From contig CAWAAR010000003.1 in NCBI GenBank assembly GCA_963780135.1, forward strand, positions 2,232,001 through 2,296,000: 64,000 bases of DNA, read 5' to 3'. The translations under genes and the position numbers were made by a program. Positions 52,538-62,321 of the stretch are shown here, piece by piece. Below the pieces are notes generated by a model. The model had not been told where the DNA came from. It was given only the letters and a program-made list of their open reading frames with translations, and did not search any database. The DNA comes from Clostridium_AM sp963780135 (GTDB lineage Bacteria > Bacillota > Clostridia > Clostridiales > Clostridiaceae). The number at the start of each line of letters is the position of its first letter. Positions within the stretch are counted from its first letter, which is position 1.

Positions 52538-55180
52538 ATGGAAACTAAAAAATATATTTATCTTTTTAATGAAGGAAATGCAAGCATGAAAAATTTACTG
52601 GGCGGAAAAGGTGCAAACCTTGCCGAAATGATGAATTTGGGGATGCCTGTTCCAGCAGGTTTTACATTGTCTACAGAAGCTTGTACAAAATACTATGAAG
52701 ATGGTAAAAAGATATCAGAAGAAGTAATGACTGGGGTTTATGAAGCGCTTATTAAGGTTGAAGAAACTACTGGTAAAAAGTTTGGTAGTGTAGATAATCC
52801 TTTGCTTGTGTCAGTAAGATCTGGAGCTAGAGTTTCAATGCCAGGAATGATGGATACAATATTAAACTTGGGATTAAATGATGAAACTGTAGAAGGATTA
52901 AATAAATTAACGGGTAATGAAAGATTTGCTTATGATTCATATAGAAGATTTATTCAAATGTTTTCTGATGTTGTTATGGGAATTGAAAAGAGGAATTTTG
53001 AAGATATTCTTGATGAAGTTAAAACACTTAAAGGAGCTAAATTTGATAATGAATTAACTGCATCAGATTTAAAAGACATTGTTAATAAATATAAAGCTTT
53101 ATATAAGAAAGAAATGGGAAAGAATTTTCCACAGAATCCAAAAGAACAATTAATAGAAGCTATCACAGCTGTGTTTAGATCATGGGACAATTCTAGAGCT
53201 GTAGTTTATAGAAGGTTAAATGATATTCCAAGACAGTGGGGTACAGCTGTTAATGTTCAATCAATGGTATTTGGTAATATGGGAGAAACTTCAGGAACTG
53301 GAGTTGCATTTACAAGAAATCCTGCTACTGGAGAAAAACTTGTATTTGGCGAATATCTAATAAATGCACAAGGGGAAGATGTAGTTGCAGGTATAAGGAC
53401 TCCTCAGCCAATATCAAAATTAGAGCAGGATTTACCAGAGTGTTATAAACAATTTATGGAAATAGCAGAGACATTGGAAAAGCATTATAAAGATATGCAG
53501 GATATGGAGTTTACTATTGAACAGGGAAAACTATACTTCTTGCAAACTAGAAATGGTAAAAGAACAGCTCAAGCTGCATTAAAAATTGCTGTGGATTTAG
53601 TAGAAGAAGGTCTTATTACAAAGGAAGAAGCAATATTAAAAGTTGATCCTAAGCAGTTAGATTCTCTTTTACATCCCAATTTTGATCAAAAGGAATTAAA
53701 AGATACTCAGATTATAGGAAAGGGATTACCTGCTTCACCAGGGGCTGCTTGTGGTAAGGTTTATTTTACTGCAGAGGATGCAAAGAGACATCATGAGGAA
53801 GGTGAAAAAGTAGTACTTTTAAGAATTGAAACATCTCCAGAAGATATAGAGGGAATGGTAGCAGCAGAAGGTATACTTACAGCAAGAGGAGGAATGACCT
53901 CTCATGCAGCAGTTGTTGCAAGGGGAATGGGTACTTGTTGTATAGCTGGATGTGCTGATTTAAAAATAGATGAAAAGGCTAAGACTTTTGAACTAAGTGG
54001 AAATCTTTATAAAGAGGGAGATTGCATATCCTTAGATGGAAGTGCAGGAAATATTTATGGTAAGGCTATAAAAACTACCGGCAATGAAATAAGTGGAGAT
54101 TTTAAAACATTCATGATTTGGGCTGATGAAATAAGAAAGCTAAAGGTTAGAACTAATGCTGATACACCTAAAGATGCTGAAAACGCTGTTAAGTTTGGTG
54201 CAGAAGGCATAGGACTTTGCAGAACTGAGCATATGTTTTTTGAGGAAGATAGAATACCAAAAGTTAGAGAAATGATAGTTTCAGAGACAGAAATGCAAAG
54301 AAGAAAGGCATTAGATAAATTACTTCCAATGCAGAGAGAAGATTTTATAGGAATCTATGAAGCTATGGAAGGTAGACCGGTAACTATAAGATTATTAGAT
54401 CCACCACTTCATGAATTCTTACCTCAAATTGATGAGGATATAAGAGATTTAGCTAAAGAAATGGGATTGAAGTTTGAAAATTTAAAATCAACAATTGAAT
54501 CTTTACATGAAGTTAATCCAATGATGGGTCATAGAGGATGCCGTCTTCCTGTATCATATCCTGAGATAGCAGAGATGCAGGCTAGAGCTATAATAGAAGC
54601 TGCCATAGATGTTAAGAAAAGAAAAGGTTATAATATAGTGCCAGAAATAATGATACCACTTGTTGGAGAAATAAAAGAATTAAAATTTGTAAAAAATATA
54701 GTGGTGAGAATTGCTGAAGAAGTAATTGCTGAAGAGAAGATAGATTTAAAATATTTAGTAGGTACTATGATAGAGATACCAAGAGCAGCTCTTACAGCAG
54801 ATGAAATAGCTAAAGAAGCTGAATTCTTCTCCTTTGGAACAAATGATTTAACTCAAATGACTTTTGGTTTCTCAAGGGATGATGCTGGTAAATTCTTAGG
54901 AGATTACTATAGTAATAATATATATGAATTTGATCCATTCCAAAAATTAGATCAAATAGGAGTAGGTAAACTTGTTAAGATGGCAGCAGAACTTGGAAAA
55001 CAAACAAGGCCAGATATTCATCTTGGAATATGTGGAGAACATGGTGGAGATCCATCTTCTATAGAATTTTGCCATAATATTGGGTTAGACTATGTATCTT
55101 GTTCGCCTTTTAGGGTTCCAGTGGCAAGACTTGCGGCTGCTCAGGCAGAGGTAAAGAATCCGAGACTAACTCAAAAATAA
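52538..55180 (+). CDS. ppdK: Pyruvate, phosphate dikinase
   Basis: An 880-residue enzyme interconverting pyruvate + ATP + Pi and phosphoenolpyruvate + AMP + PPi. The N-terminal nucleotide-binding domain (LLGGKGANLAEMMNLGMPVPAGF) is followed by the swivelling phosphohistidine domain with His456 in GGMTSHAAVVARGMG. The C-terminal PEP/pyruvate barrel carries GADGIGLCRTEHMF-type residues (AEGIGLCRTEHMF) and the catalytic Cys832 in GICGEHGGDP. Length is standard. AGGGGG precedes the ATG. In clostridia it often acts in glycolytic energy conservation using PPi. Confidence 0.97.
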   Translation: METKKYIYLFNEGNASMKNLLGGKGANLAEMMNLGMPVPAGFTLSTEACTKYYEDGKKISEEVMTGVYEALIKVEETTGKKFGSVDNPLLVSVRSGARVSMPGMMDTILNLGLNDETVEGLNKLTGNERFAYDSYRRFIQMFSDVVMGIEKRNFEDILDEVKTLKGAKFDNELTASDLKDIVNKYKALYKKEMGKNFPQNPKEQLIEAITAVFRSWDNSRAVVYRRLNDIPRQWGTAVNVQSMVFGNMGETSGTGVAFTRNPATGEKLVFGEYLINAQGEDVVAGIRTPQPISKLEQDLPECYKQFMEIAETLEKHYKDMQDMEFTIEQGKLYFLQTRNGKRTAQAALKIAVDLVEEGLITKEEAILKVDPKQLDSLLHPNFDQKELKDTQIIGKGLPASPGAACGKVYFTAEDAKRHHEEGEKVVLLRIETSPEDIEGMVAAEGILTARGGMTSHAAVVARGMGTCCIAGCADLKIDEKAKTFELSGNLYKEGDCISLDGSAGNIYGKAIKTTGNEISGDFKTFMIWADEIRKLKVRTNADTPKDAENAVKFGAEGIGLCRTEHMFFEEDRIPKVREMIVSETEMQRRKALDKLLPMQREDFIGIYEAMEGRPVTIRLLDPPLHEFLPQIDEDIRDLAKEMGLKFENLKSTIESLHEVNPMMGHRGCRLPVSYPEIAEMQARAIIEAAIDVKKRKGYNIVPEIMIPLVGEIKELKFVKNIVVRIAEEVIAEEKIDLKYLVGTMIEIPRAALTADEIAKEAEFFSFGTNDLTQMTFGFSRDDAGKFLGDYYSNNIYEFDPFQKLDQIGVGKLVKMAAELGKQTRPDIHLGICGEHGGDPSSIEFCHNIGLDYVSCSPFRVPVARLAAAQAEVKNPRLTQK

Positions 55181-55312
55181 AATTAATAGTGTAAAAATAG
55201 CTTAAAGAGCCTTATACAATAATATAAAGACAAACCAGAATTAAAATAAAAAAGGCTGGAATTACTAAAAATGCAACAGCTAGTCTAATTATTGTGCAAT
55301 AGAATAGAAAAA

Positions 55313-55375
55313 TTAACAATCACAAAACCTGCTATAAAAGTATTGACTTTCATTAGCAGGTTTTGTGATTGTTAA
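55313..55375. terminator. 22-bp perfect-stem hairpin between ppdK and gntR
   Basis: Two 22-base arms (55313-55334 and 55354-55375; core CAATCACAAAACCTGCT) are exact complements around a 19-base loop. No long T-run follows, but it lies between convergent genes (ppdK and the GntR gene), so a bidirectional terminator or a small transcript is likely. Confidence 0.65.
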
Positions 55376-55423
55376 TAACTTCTATCATATGAATTTAAAA
55401 AATCATTGTAATTAACAAAGTTT

Positions 55424-56104
55424 TTATTTACCATTAAGATCATAATTTTGAATTAATATATCTGCAGTAAGTTGAATGTGAGTGTTGAAGAGAGACACAG
55501 CACGTTCACTGTCATGAGCGAGAACGGACTCCATTAATGATTTATGCTCTGAAGCAAAATCACGATTGTCACTACATTGAAGAAGAGCCCAGTATCGATA
55601 AAACTCACTGATATTCCATAAACGTTCACAGATATCTAATAATATTTGATTATTACAGGCTTTAATTAATGAATAGTGAAATTGTTTGTGTATAGAAGTC
55701 CAATTATCATTAACTTTTGTCTTATCATTTGTAAGATATTCTACAGTTTGCTCCAATTGATGATGAAGAGCAACTATATTTGATTCCCATAAAACATCAC
55801 CATTAGAAATAGCTAGTCGTAAAGCTGATCCTTCATTAATCTTACGTGCTTCAATAATATTTTTAAGTTCCTTAGAGGATATTGTTATTACTGTAAAACC
55901 ATGATTTGGATTTTGTTTAGCAAGGCCCTGTTCGGCCAATCGAATTAGTGCTTCTCGTATTACTGAAATGGATAATTTAAAGCGCAATCGCAGTTCACTA
56001 GGCATCAAAGGACTACCAGGAGGAAGCTGACCACCTAATATTTCAGTACGAAGTTGAGTAAAGATACTTTCTGTTAACGTTAATGATCCATTTTTTCTTG
56101 CCAT
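55424..56104 (-). CDS. GntR-family (FadR/FCD) regulator
   Basis: A 226-residue repressor. The winged helix-turn-helix is at residues about 10-72 (LTESIFTQLRTEILGGQLPPG, LRLRFKLSISVIREALIRLAEQGL). An all-helical FCD ligand domain at about 85-215 carries the D/H metal-ligand positions (HHQLEQTVEY; HKQFHYSLIKACNN; HKSLMESVL). FCD domains usually bind small carboxylates or sugar acids through a metal. It is divergent from the MFS gene, whose promoter has two ATCGAT repeats; both genes are probably regulated through these. Confidence 0.88.
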   Translation of the reverse strand: MARKNGSLTLTESIFTQLRTEILGGQLPPGSPLMPSELRLRFKLSISVIREALIRLAEQGLAKQNPNHGFTVITISSKELKNIIEARKINEGSALRLAISNGDVLWESNIVALHHQLEQTVEYLTNDKTKVNDNWTSIHKQFHYSLIKACNNQILLDICERLWNISEFYRYWALLQCSDNRDFASEHKSLMESVLAHDSERAVSLFNTHIQLTADILIQNYDLNGK

Positions 56105-56241
56105 AATTACAAAACCATCCTATAAAAAATATAATTTGCTTTTTTAAAATTATCTATATAGCACCAAAGTGCAATTTTTTTAGTTAATTAAGTTTTTTTT
56201 TATAGTATACATAAGTTTTTTAAAAAAGTCTATTATTTTTA

Positions 56242-56284
56242 AGAATCGATTATTATTGACAGAATCGATTATTGGAAATATACT
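56242..56284 (+). promoter_or_regulatory. MFS promoter with AGAATCGATTATT direct repeats
   Basis: TTGACA (56256-56261), a 17-base spacer and TATACT (56279-56284) form a consensus promoter. AGAATCGATTATT occurs at 56242-56254 and again at 56261-56273, the second inside the spacer. A repressor bound here would block the polymerase. The divergent GntR protein is the obvious candidate. Confidence 0.7.
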
Positions 56285-56330
56285 GAGTTATATTAATAAA
56301 AAAAGTGGATTGAGAAAAGAGGAGGAAATT

Positions 56331-57518
56331 ATGGAATTTACAAATGAAAATATGTCTAATGAATTACCACAGTTAAGTCGTAAACTGATTATACTTATGG
56401 CAGCGTCAAGCGGAATAGCGGTAGCAAATATTTATTATATTCAGCCGTTATTGGGGCAGATTGCGGGTTTTTACCACATAACGCAAGTAGGTGCAGGATT
56501 ACTTGCAACCCTTACACAGACAGGATATGCATTAGGCTTATTTTTGATTTTGCCACTTGCAGACCTTGTGGAACGAAAGAAATTGATATTAACCATGCTT
56601 GTTTTAGCGGCATTGTCTCTTTTTACTATGTATCTCTCATCAAATTTTGTACTTACTGCAGTAGCCTGTCTGGCCATTGGAACAACATCCGTTATTCCTC
56701 AGCTTATGGTTCCGCTAGGTGCAAAACTTTCCACTGATGCAGAAAGAGGAAAGAATATTGGACATATCATGAGTGGGCTTCTAATCGGGGTACTGTTATC
56801 CAGGGTCATCAGCGGATTCATTGGAAAATATTTTGGGTGGAAAACTATTTATCTGATTGCTGTTTTCTTTATGATAGCTCTTTTTATCTTATTAAAAATT
56901 ATGCTTCCAATCTGTGAAGCAAATATGAGTTATAGTTCATCTTTAAAGTCAATGACTAAAATGCCGGGGAAATTTCCTGTACTAAAGGAAGCGGCAATAA
57001 ATGGGGCATTGTTTATGGTTGCATTCAGTGCATTTTGGACAATACTGACGTTTCAGCTGCAAAGTTCTACCTTCCATTTCGGCACAAATATAGTTGGGAT
57101 GTTTGGGCTACTCGGTGTAACCGGAGTCATGTTAGCACCTTTTGCAGGAAAGCTTTCTGACAGTAAGGGTGCAAAATTTACAGTTGGTGTTAATATTGCA
57201 GTTATCTTAGCTTCATATCTGTGTCTTCTTGCGTTTGGATTTCAAATATGGGGACTGATGCTAGGAGTGATTTTGCTTGATATGGGAGTGCAATGCTGCA
57301 ACGTGGCAAACCAGACAAGAATTCAGAAATTAAGTGAAGAAGCGAGAAACCGAATTACTTCCATTTACATGGTTTCCCTTTTCTTGGGAGGAGCCTTTGG
57401 TTCTTACTTAGGGGCTCTAATGTATAATAACTTTGGATGGTATGGTTTTTGTGCCATAGGTTTAATAACTCAGGTCCTTGCTGCTTTTGTACACTTAAGG
57501 ACAAAGAAAAGGTCTTAA
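56331..57518 (+). CDS. MFS transporter (drug/metabolite exporter type)
   Basis: A 395-residue, 12-TM major facilitator. The A-motif-like loop 2-3 (ALGLFLILPLADLVERKKLIL), ANIYYIQPLLGQIA in TM1 and the second-half repeat (LAPFAGKLSDSKGAKFTV) place it in the YgaY/YnfM/NepI-like exporter group, which includes arabinose, inosine and drug exporters. The ATG at 56331 follows GAGGAGG; the longer start at 56256 would lie inside the promoter. Codon use is richer in G and C than the neighbours, which suggests acquisition from another Firmicute. Confidence 0.88.
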   Translation: MEFTNENMSNELPQLSRKLIILMAASSGIAVANIYYIQPLLGQIAGFYHITQVGAGLLATLTQTGYALGLFLILPLADLVERKKLILTMLVLAALSLFTMYLSSNFVLTAVACLAIGTTSVIPQLMVPLGAKLSTDAERGKNIGHIMSGLLIGVLLSRVISGFIGKYFGWKTIYLIAVFFMIALFILLKIMLPICEANMSYSSSLKSMTKMPGKFPVLKEAAINGALFMVAFSAFWTILTFQLQSSTFHFGTNIVGMFGLLGVTGVMLAPFAGKLSDSKGAKFTVGVNIAVILASYLCLLAFGFQIWGLMLGVILLDMGVQCCNVANQTRIQKLSEEARNRITSIYMVSLFLGGAFGSYLGALMYNNFGWYGFCAIGLITQVLAAFVHLRTKKRS

Positions 57519-57576
57519 TAAGTTGTAAAAATTTTTGGTGATAGAAAATGAGGTAAAAAATCCAATATAAAAATTA

Positions 57577-57631
57577 TAGGGTATTGAATTTAAAATTATT
57601 AATTAATTTTAAGTTCAATACCCTATTTTAT
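57577..57631 (+). terminator. Terminator of the MFS gene
   Basis: TAGGGTATTGAATTTAAAATT (57578-57598) pairs with AATTTTAAGTTCAATACCCTA with small mismatches, then TTTTATTT. It is similar in sequence to the terminator at 63269-63328. Confidence 0.85.
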
Positions 57632-57637
57632 TTATCC

Positions 57638-57855
57638 GATGGCTACCATCCGTAACGTCCCATCCTCTTTAGGTGGGAGATATTAGAACTCTTGAGCTTT
57701 AGCGATTTAGAGTTATTATGCTGTGAATAACGACTGATATGCCCATGGATAAGTTCTTCTAAGACTCAGATGGGTAAAATACCTAAATGGTATTTTACGA
57801 GCTTTGTGCAGATAAGAGGTATTCTTCATAAGTAAACTCTACCTGAGTCTAAGAA
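57638..57855 (+). ncRNA. Candidate structured RNA, about 220 nt
   Basis: No open reading frame of note, but a dense, ordered set of helices. GATGG/CCATC is at 57638-57650, TCCCATCC/GGTGGGA just after, then AACTCT/AGAGTT (57687-57714) and TTATT/AATAA (57713-57730). CCCAT (57742-57746) can pair with ATGGG (57770-57774). A long-range 13-bp stem joins TTCTT and AGACTCAG (57754-57769) to CTGAGTCTAAGAA (57843-57855) and encloses a perfect hairpin GTAAAATACC/GGTATTTTAC (57774-57798). G+C is higher than the surrounding spacers. It could be a clostridial large ncRNA (for example of the raiA type) or the relic of an IS200/IS605 end. Strand is assumed from the next gene. Confidence 0.5.
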
Positions 57856-57915
57856 TCACTTGATAAATTAGTATTTTAGGCTGAATTGTTAGATTAATTT
57901 TGTTGTTTCCATGTA

Positions 57916-57944
57916 TTGAACAAATATGAAATAGATGCTACAAT
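57916..57944 (+). promoter_or_regulatory. Promoter of the RND efflux operon
   Basis: TTGAAC (57916-57921), a 17-base spacer and TACAAT (57939-57944). The TetR-type palindrome immediately follows, covering the predicted start point. Confidence 0.75.
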
Positions 57945-57948
57945 AGAG

Positions 57949-57966
57949 ACAGACCGGTCGGTCTGT
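57949..57966. promoter_or_regulatory. TetR-type operator of the efflux operon
   Basis: ACAGACCG gt CGGTCTGT, a perfect 8+8 inverted repeat over the transcription start. GACCG/CGGTC half sites are typical of TetR/AcrR repressors of efflux pumps. The likely binder is the TetR protein at 62579. Confidence 0.8.
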
Positions 57967-58011
57967 TTGCGCGATTGTTTTAGTTTATAAAATCTATGAG
58001 GAGGGATATTA

Positions 58012-59241
58012 ATGCCTTATAAGAAGGTATGTTCAATTGTATTGCTAACAGTTATGATTTTAACACTAACTGCATGTAGTAAATCAACCAATACTTCATC
58101 TGAACTAAAAGAGGTAAAAATACAGAAGGTTAAAAAGGAAAGTGCAGATAGTTTATCTCAACTATCGGGAACATTACAGCCTTTACAGGAAGTAACTGTT
58201 TCTTTTGAAGTGTCAGGTAGAATAAATTCTATAAATGTACAAGAAGGTACTAATGTAAATGTAGGCGATATTTTATCATCAGTAGATGGCAAAGACTATG
58301 AATTACAAGTACAGCAAGCACAAGCAAATGTAGACAAGGCACAAGCGGTACTTACTCAAACTGCTAAAGGGCCTAGAACTCAACAATTAGCAGAAACTAA
58401 CATAAAACTTCAACAAGCAGAAAATGATTATAATCAAGCTTTAACTGATTTTAAGAGATATGAAAGCTTATACAAATCAGGGGCCATATCACAAAGTGAT
58501 TATGAAAAGGCTCAAAATAGTTTGAGTTCAGCAGAAAAAAATAGAGATATTGCAAATCAAGCATATTCACTTACTGCTGAAGGTGCTACAGCAGAAGAAA
58601 AAAGTCAGGTGAATTCATCTTATGTCCAGGCTAATTCTGTAAAAGCACAAGCTGAGTTTGCACTTTCAAAAACCTCTCTTAAATCACCAATAAAAGGCGT
58701 TGTTATATCAAAATCTGTATCTCAAGGACAATTAGTATCTGCAGGTACTGCAGCATTTAAAATAGGAAATATAGATAAGCTTAAAGTTACTTTGCCTGTA
58801 CCAGATTATGAAATTTCATCCTGGAAAACAGGTGATAAAGTATCTATAAACTTATATAAGGAATCAATAGATGGACAGGTAACCAATATATATTCAGCTA
58901 CTAATGAAAGTACAGGTAGCATAAATGTTGAGGTTACAATAGATAATGAAAAGCATAACTGGCACCCTGGACAAGTAGTTACTTGTGATCATAAAACTGA
59001 TAATGGAACTGCTATTTATGTTCCTAAAGAAGCAGTAATAAGCAGTGGAAGTTCAAACCCTTACGTCTTTCTTTTAAAAAATAATAAAGCTGTAAAAACT
59101 GATGTTAAAATTGGTGAATTAAAAAATAATAAATTAGAAATTAAATCAGGTATAAATGAAAATGAAAATCTAATTATTGAAGGAGCAGACAGGTTATCGA
59201 GTGGTGACAAAGTAAAGGCGCTGGGGAGTGATAACAAGTGA
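58012..59241 (+). CDS. RND efflux adaptor lipoprotein (HlyD/AcrA family)
   Basis: A 409-residue membrane fusion protein. The signal peptide ends in the lipobox LTLTACSK, so it is lipid-anchored at Cys22. A barrel-sandwich hybrid domain (SFEVSGRINSINVQEGTNVNVGDIL and LKSPIKGVVISKSVSQGQLV) is split by a coiled-coil hairpin (about residues 100-215; KFDRYESLYKSGAISQSDYE-like sequence at about 145). Beta-barrel and membrane-proximal domains follow. It overlaps the transporter gene by 4 bases (GTGA). GGAGGG lies before the ATG. In a Gram-positive cell it probably works without an outer-membrane channel. Confidence 0.93.
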   Translation: MPYKKVCSIVLLTVMILTLTACSKSTNTSSELKEVKIQKVKKESADSLSQLSGTLQPLQEVTVSFEVSGRINSINVQEGTNVNVGDILSSVDGKDYELQVQQAQANVDKAQAVLTQTAKGPRTQQLAETNIKLQQAENDYNQALTDFKRYESLYKSGAISQSDYEKAQNSLSSAEKNRDIANQAYSLTAEGATAEEKSQVNSSYVQANSVKAQAEFALSKTSLKSPIKGVVISKSVSQGQLVSAGTAAFKIGNIDKLKVTLPVPDYEISSWKTGDKVSINLYKESIDGQVTNIYSATNESTGSINVEVTIDNEKHNWHPGQVVTCDHKTDNGTAIYVPKEAVISSGSSNPYVFLLKNNKAVKTDVKIGELKNNKLEIKSGINENENLIIEGADRLSSGDKVKALGSDNK

Positions 59242-62200
59242 TTGAATTTATAGTGAGAAAAAAGAAAATAACTATACTGTTTTTTATAATAGCTGTCATT
59301 GGTGGAATATATGGTTTTATTAGTTTACCTAGACAGGAAAATCCAGATACTACTAGTTATACTGCAGTGGTATCAACAGTACTGCCAGGTGGAACTCCCG
59401 AAAAAGTAGAGCAAACTGTAACGAAAAAAATAGAAGAAAGAATAAAAGAAATTCAAGGTTTAAAATCAATTACCTCAGAGTCTAGAGATAGTGTGTCTAT
59501 TATTACTGTAGAAGTAAATAAAAAACAAAAGCCTAAAGAAAAATGGGACGAGCTTCGAAAAAAGGTGCAGGATGCAGAGCCAGATTTACCGGACAATGCA
59601 AAAAAGCCACAGGTAAATGATGATCTATCAAAAACCTTTATACAAACTTTAAATATTACAGCAAATTCTTTAGAGGATTTATATAATATAAGAAACGATA
59701 TTAACAACTGGAAGGATCAACTTAGAACAATTCCAGGAGTGTCTGGCGTTACAGTAATAGGCTTGCCTGAAAAACAGGTAAAAGTGGATTTGGATACACA
59801 AAAATTATATAACTATGGAGTGAGCTGGAAGCAGGTAACTGCAGCAATTAAAGGAGATAGGGATAAAACGCCCTTAGGTAATTTAGATAACGAAAACAAC
59901 AGATATCAATTGGTATTAAGCGAAACTTATAACCCTGAGGATTTAAACAATATAATTGTTTCAACCAGCAAAACAGGAACCCCAATTTATTTAAAGGATA
60001 TAGGAAAAGCTTATATGGCTACTGAAAAGCCCTCACACTATGTATATCATAATGGTAAGCCTGCTATAAATATATCTGTTAATGCTGAGGTTGGAACAGA
60101 TGTACCTTCAGCACAAAAGAAAGTTACTGAGAAGATAGAAACTTTTAAAAAATCACTACCAAAAGGGATTAAGTTTGAAAGTGTATACTCTACAGATGAA
60201 AGATTAGACGATATGTTCACAAACTTACTTCATGAAGCAATTTCAGCTATTGCTTCAGTTTTAATTGTATGTTCCTTAGGATTAAGTTTTACTACTTCAC
60301 TTATGATTGCACTGGCAATACCTGTATCCATGGCAATAAGTTTAATGTTGGCACCAGCCTTTGGTGTTACCTTTAATCAAATGACTGTGTTTGCATTAAT
60401 TGTAGTGCTTGGAATTCTGGTAGATGATGCTGTAGTTGTAAATGACAATATAGATAGGCATATTACTGCCTTAGGAGAATCTGTGGATGAAGCAGCAATA
60501 AATGGACCAAAAGAAGTTTTTACATCTATTTTAACTGCCACATTAGCAACTGTTGCTTCATTTCTTCCTATAGCTTTTTTACCAGGTAATACAGGAGAAT
60601 TCGCTCGTCCACTAGCAGTTATTGTTTGTATAGCTATGATAGCATCAATGGCTATGGCTCTTACTATTATACCTGTTTTTCGTATATGGCATGGCAAAAG
60701 AGTAGGGAACAAGGAAGACTTTAGTAAGCCAGCGGGACTTTTAGGAAAACAAATTAATAAAATTACAAATTGGTATGCCAATAAGTTTATGTCTAGAATA
60801 TTAGAGAATCCTTTAAAGGCGGTTGCAATATCAACCTTAATTACATTGTGCGCTTACGTTTTATTAGCTTTTATACCAATACAACTTTTTCCAAAAGCTG
60901 ATAGAGCAGAAATGCTTATAAATATAAATAATCAGCCTGGAAGCAGCATACAAGATACCAAAACTATTGTAGAAGGTGTATCTAAATGGGTAAAATCGCA
61001 GCCTAATGTAAAATTGGTATCAGCTTATACAGGTGGGCCAGCTCCATCTATGTTTTTAACAAATGAAAATATTAAAGATAGTGAACAATCTGGACAAGTT
61101 TTTGTAAAAGTTGACAAAACAAAAATAAAAACTTCTGATGTAATTAATAAATGGAATAATGAATTAAAAAAACTCTATCCTCAAGCAGAGATTGTACCAA
61201 GAGAAGTGCTGATGGGTTTTCCAATAGGTAAGCCAGCAGTAATAAGGATTTATGGACAAGATGTAAATACCCTTCGTTCTCTGTCAGAGCAAGTAAAAGG
61301 TAAAATTAAAAACATTGAGGGAACTTCTAATGTAAAAGATAATATTGGCATTGATAATTATAGCTATAAAATAGAAATAAATAAGGCTTTAATGGATAAA
61401 ATGCAGGTCAATTATTCAGATATAACAAGTACCATTCGTTTGGTAAATGACGGTATAACCATAGATAAATTTAATGATAAAAGTGATATGTCAGATATAG
61501 TATTATATTCAAATAAATCAAAGGAAGATCCAATGATCAGTTTTGAACGTTTAAGTGTTCCGAGTGCCAAGGGTAATCAAATACCTTTAAAGCAACTGGC
61601 TAAAATTACTCCTTCTTTCACAATTAATTCTATACCTCGCCGTAACTTGACTAGGTATGTTGAAATATCTGCTGATGTGGATGGCAGAACGGCAGCTGCT
61701 GTTATGAAAGATGTAAAAAAAGAAGTTAGTACTATTAATTTTCCACAAGGTTTTAGCTGGGAAGCAGGGGGAGAAACTGCTGAGTCTGTAGATATTTTTA
61801 CAGATTTAATAAAACTTTTAGTAATAACAGTAGTGTTAATTTTAATTATTATAATATTGCAATTTTACTCCTTTAGCGCTCCGATAATAGTTACTAGTAC
61901 TTTCTTTTTAGCTTTTGGAGGCAGCATAATTGGATTATTTGTTACAGGAAAACAGCTTGGATTTATGGCTATTTTAGGGGCCATTGCATTAATAGGTATT
62001 GTTGCCAGAAATGGAATAGTACTTATAGAATTTATTGAGGATGAAAGGAAAAAAGGTATTGATCTTAAGCAAGCAGTTATTAATGCTGGTGCAGCGAGAT
62101 TTAGGCCTGTTGTTTTAACTGCTATGACAGCAATTGCAGGACTTATACCGATGTCTATAGCTGGAGAGGTACTTTTCAAGCCTATGGGAATAGTTATTAT

Positions 62201-62321
62201 TTTTGGTTTGATATATTCTACAGTCCTTACTTTAGTTGTAGTTCCATCTTTTTATACTATTGTTGCTGAATTTAAAATGAAATTTAAAGAGTTAAAATCT
62301 AAAGCAGATAACGCAGGGTAA
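59238..62321 (+). CDS. RND-family (AcrB/HAE1) efflux transporter
   Basis: A 1,027-residue proton-driven exporter with the standard duplicated layout: TM1, a large outer loop (about 35-330), TM2-6, TM7, a second loop (about 550-855), TM8-12. TM4 keeps the proton-relay acidic pair (VVLGILVDDAVVVNDNI). The second half has the matching motif (ALIGIVARNGIVLIEFIEDE). The substrate is probably an amphipathic drug or toxic metabolite, judged from the TetR control. It begins at GTG, overlapping the adaptor stop. Confidence 0.95.
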   Translation: MIEFIVRKKKITILFFIIAVIGGIYGFISLPRQENPDTTSYTAVVSTVLPGGTPEKVEQTVTKKIEERIKEIQGLKSITSESRDSVSIITVEVNKKQKPKEKWDELRKKVQDAEPDLPDNAKKPQVNDDLSKTFIQTLNITANSLEDLYNIRNDINNWKDQLRTIPGVSGVTVIGLPEKQVKVDLDTQKLYNYGVSWKQVTAAIKGDRDKTPLGNLDNENNRYQLVLSETYNPEDLNNIIVSTSKTGTPIYLKDIGKAYMATEKPSHYVYHNGKPAINISVNAEVGTDVPSAQKKVTEKIETFKKSLPKGIKFESVYSTDERLDDMFTNLLHEAISAIASVLIVCSLGLSFTTSLMIALAIPVSMAISLMLAPAFGVTFNQMTVFALIVVLGILVDDAVVVNDNIDRHITALGESVDEAAINGPKEVFTSILTATLATVASFLPIAFLPGNTGEFARPLAVIVCIAMIASMAMALTIIPVFRIWHGKRVGNKEDFSKPAGLLGKQINKITNWYANKFMSRILENPLKAVAISTLITLCAYVLLAFIPIQLFPKADRAEMLININNQPGSSIQDTKTIVEGVSKWVKSQPNVKLVSAYTGGPAPSMFLTNENIKDSEQSGQVFVKVDKTKIKTSDVINKWNNELKKLYPQAEIVPREVLMGFPIGKPAVIRIYGQDVNTLRSLSEQVKGKIKNIEGTSNVKDNIGIDNYSYKIEINKALMDKMQVNYSDITSTIRLVNDGITIDKFNDKSDMSDIVLYSNKSKEDPMISFERLSVPSAKGNQIPLKQLAKITPSFTINSIPRRNLTRYVEISADVDGRTAAAVMKDVKKEVSTINFPQGFSWEAGGETAESVDIFTDLIKLLVITVVLILIIIILQFYSFSAPIIVTSTFFLAFGGSIIGLFVTGKQLGFMAILGAIALIGIVARNGIVLIEFIEDERKKGIDLKQAVINAGAARFRPVVLTAMTAIAGLIPMSIAGEVLFKPMGIVIIFGLIYSTVLTLVVVPSFYTIVAEFKMKFKELKSKADNAG

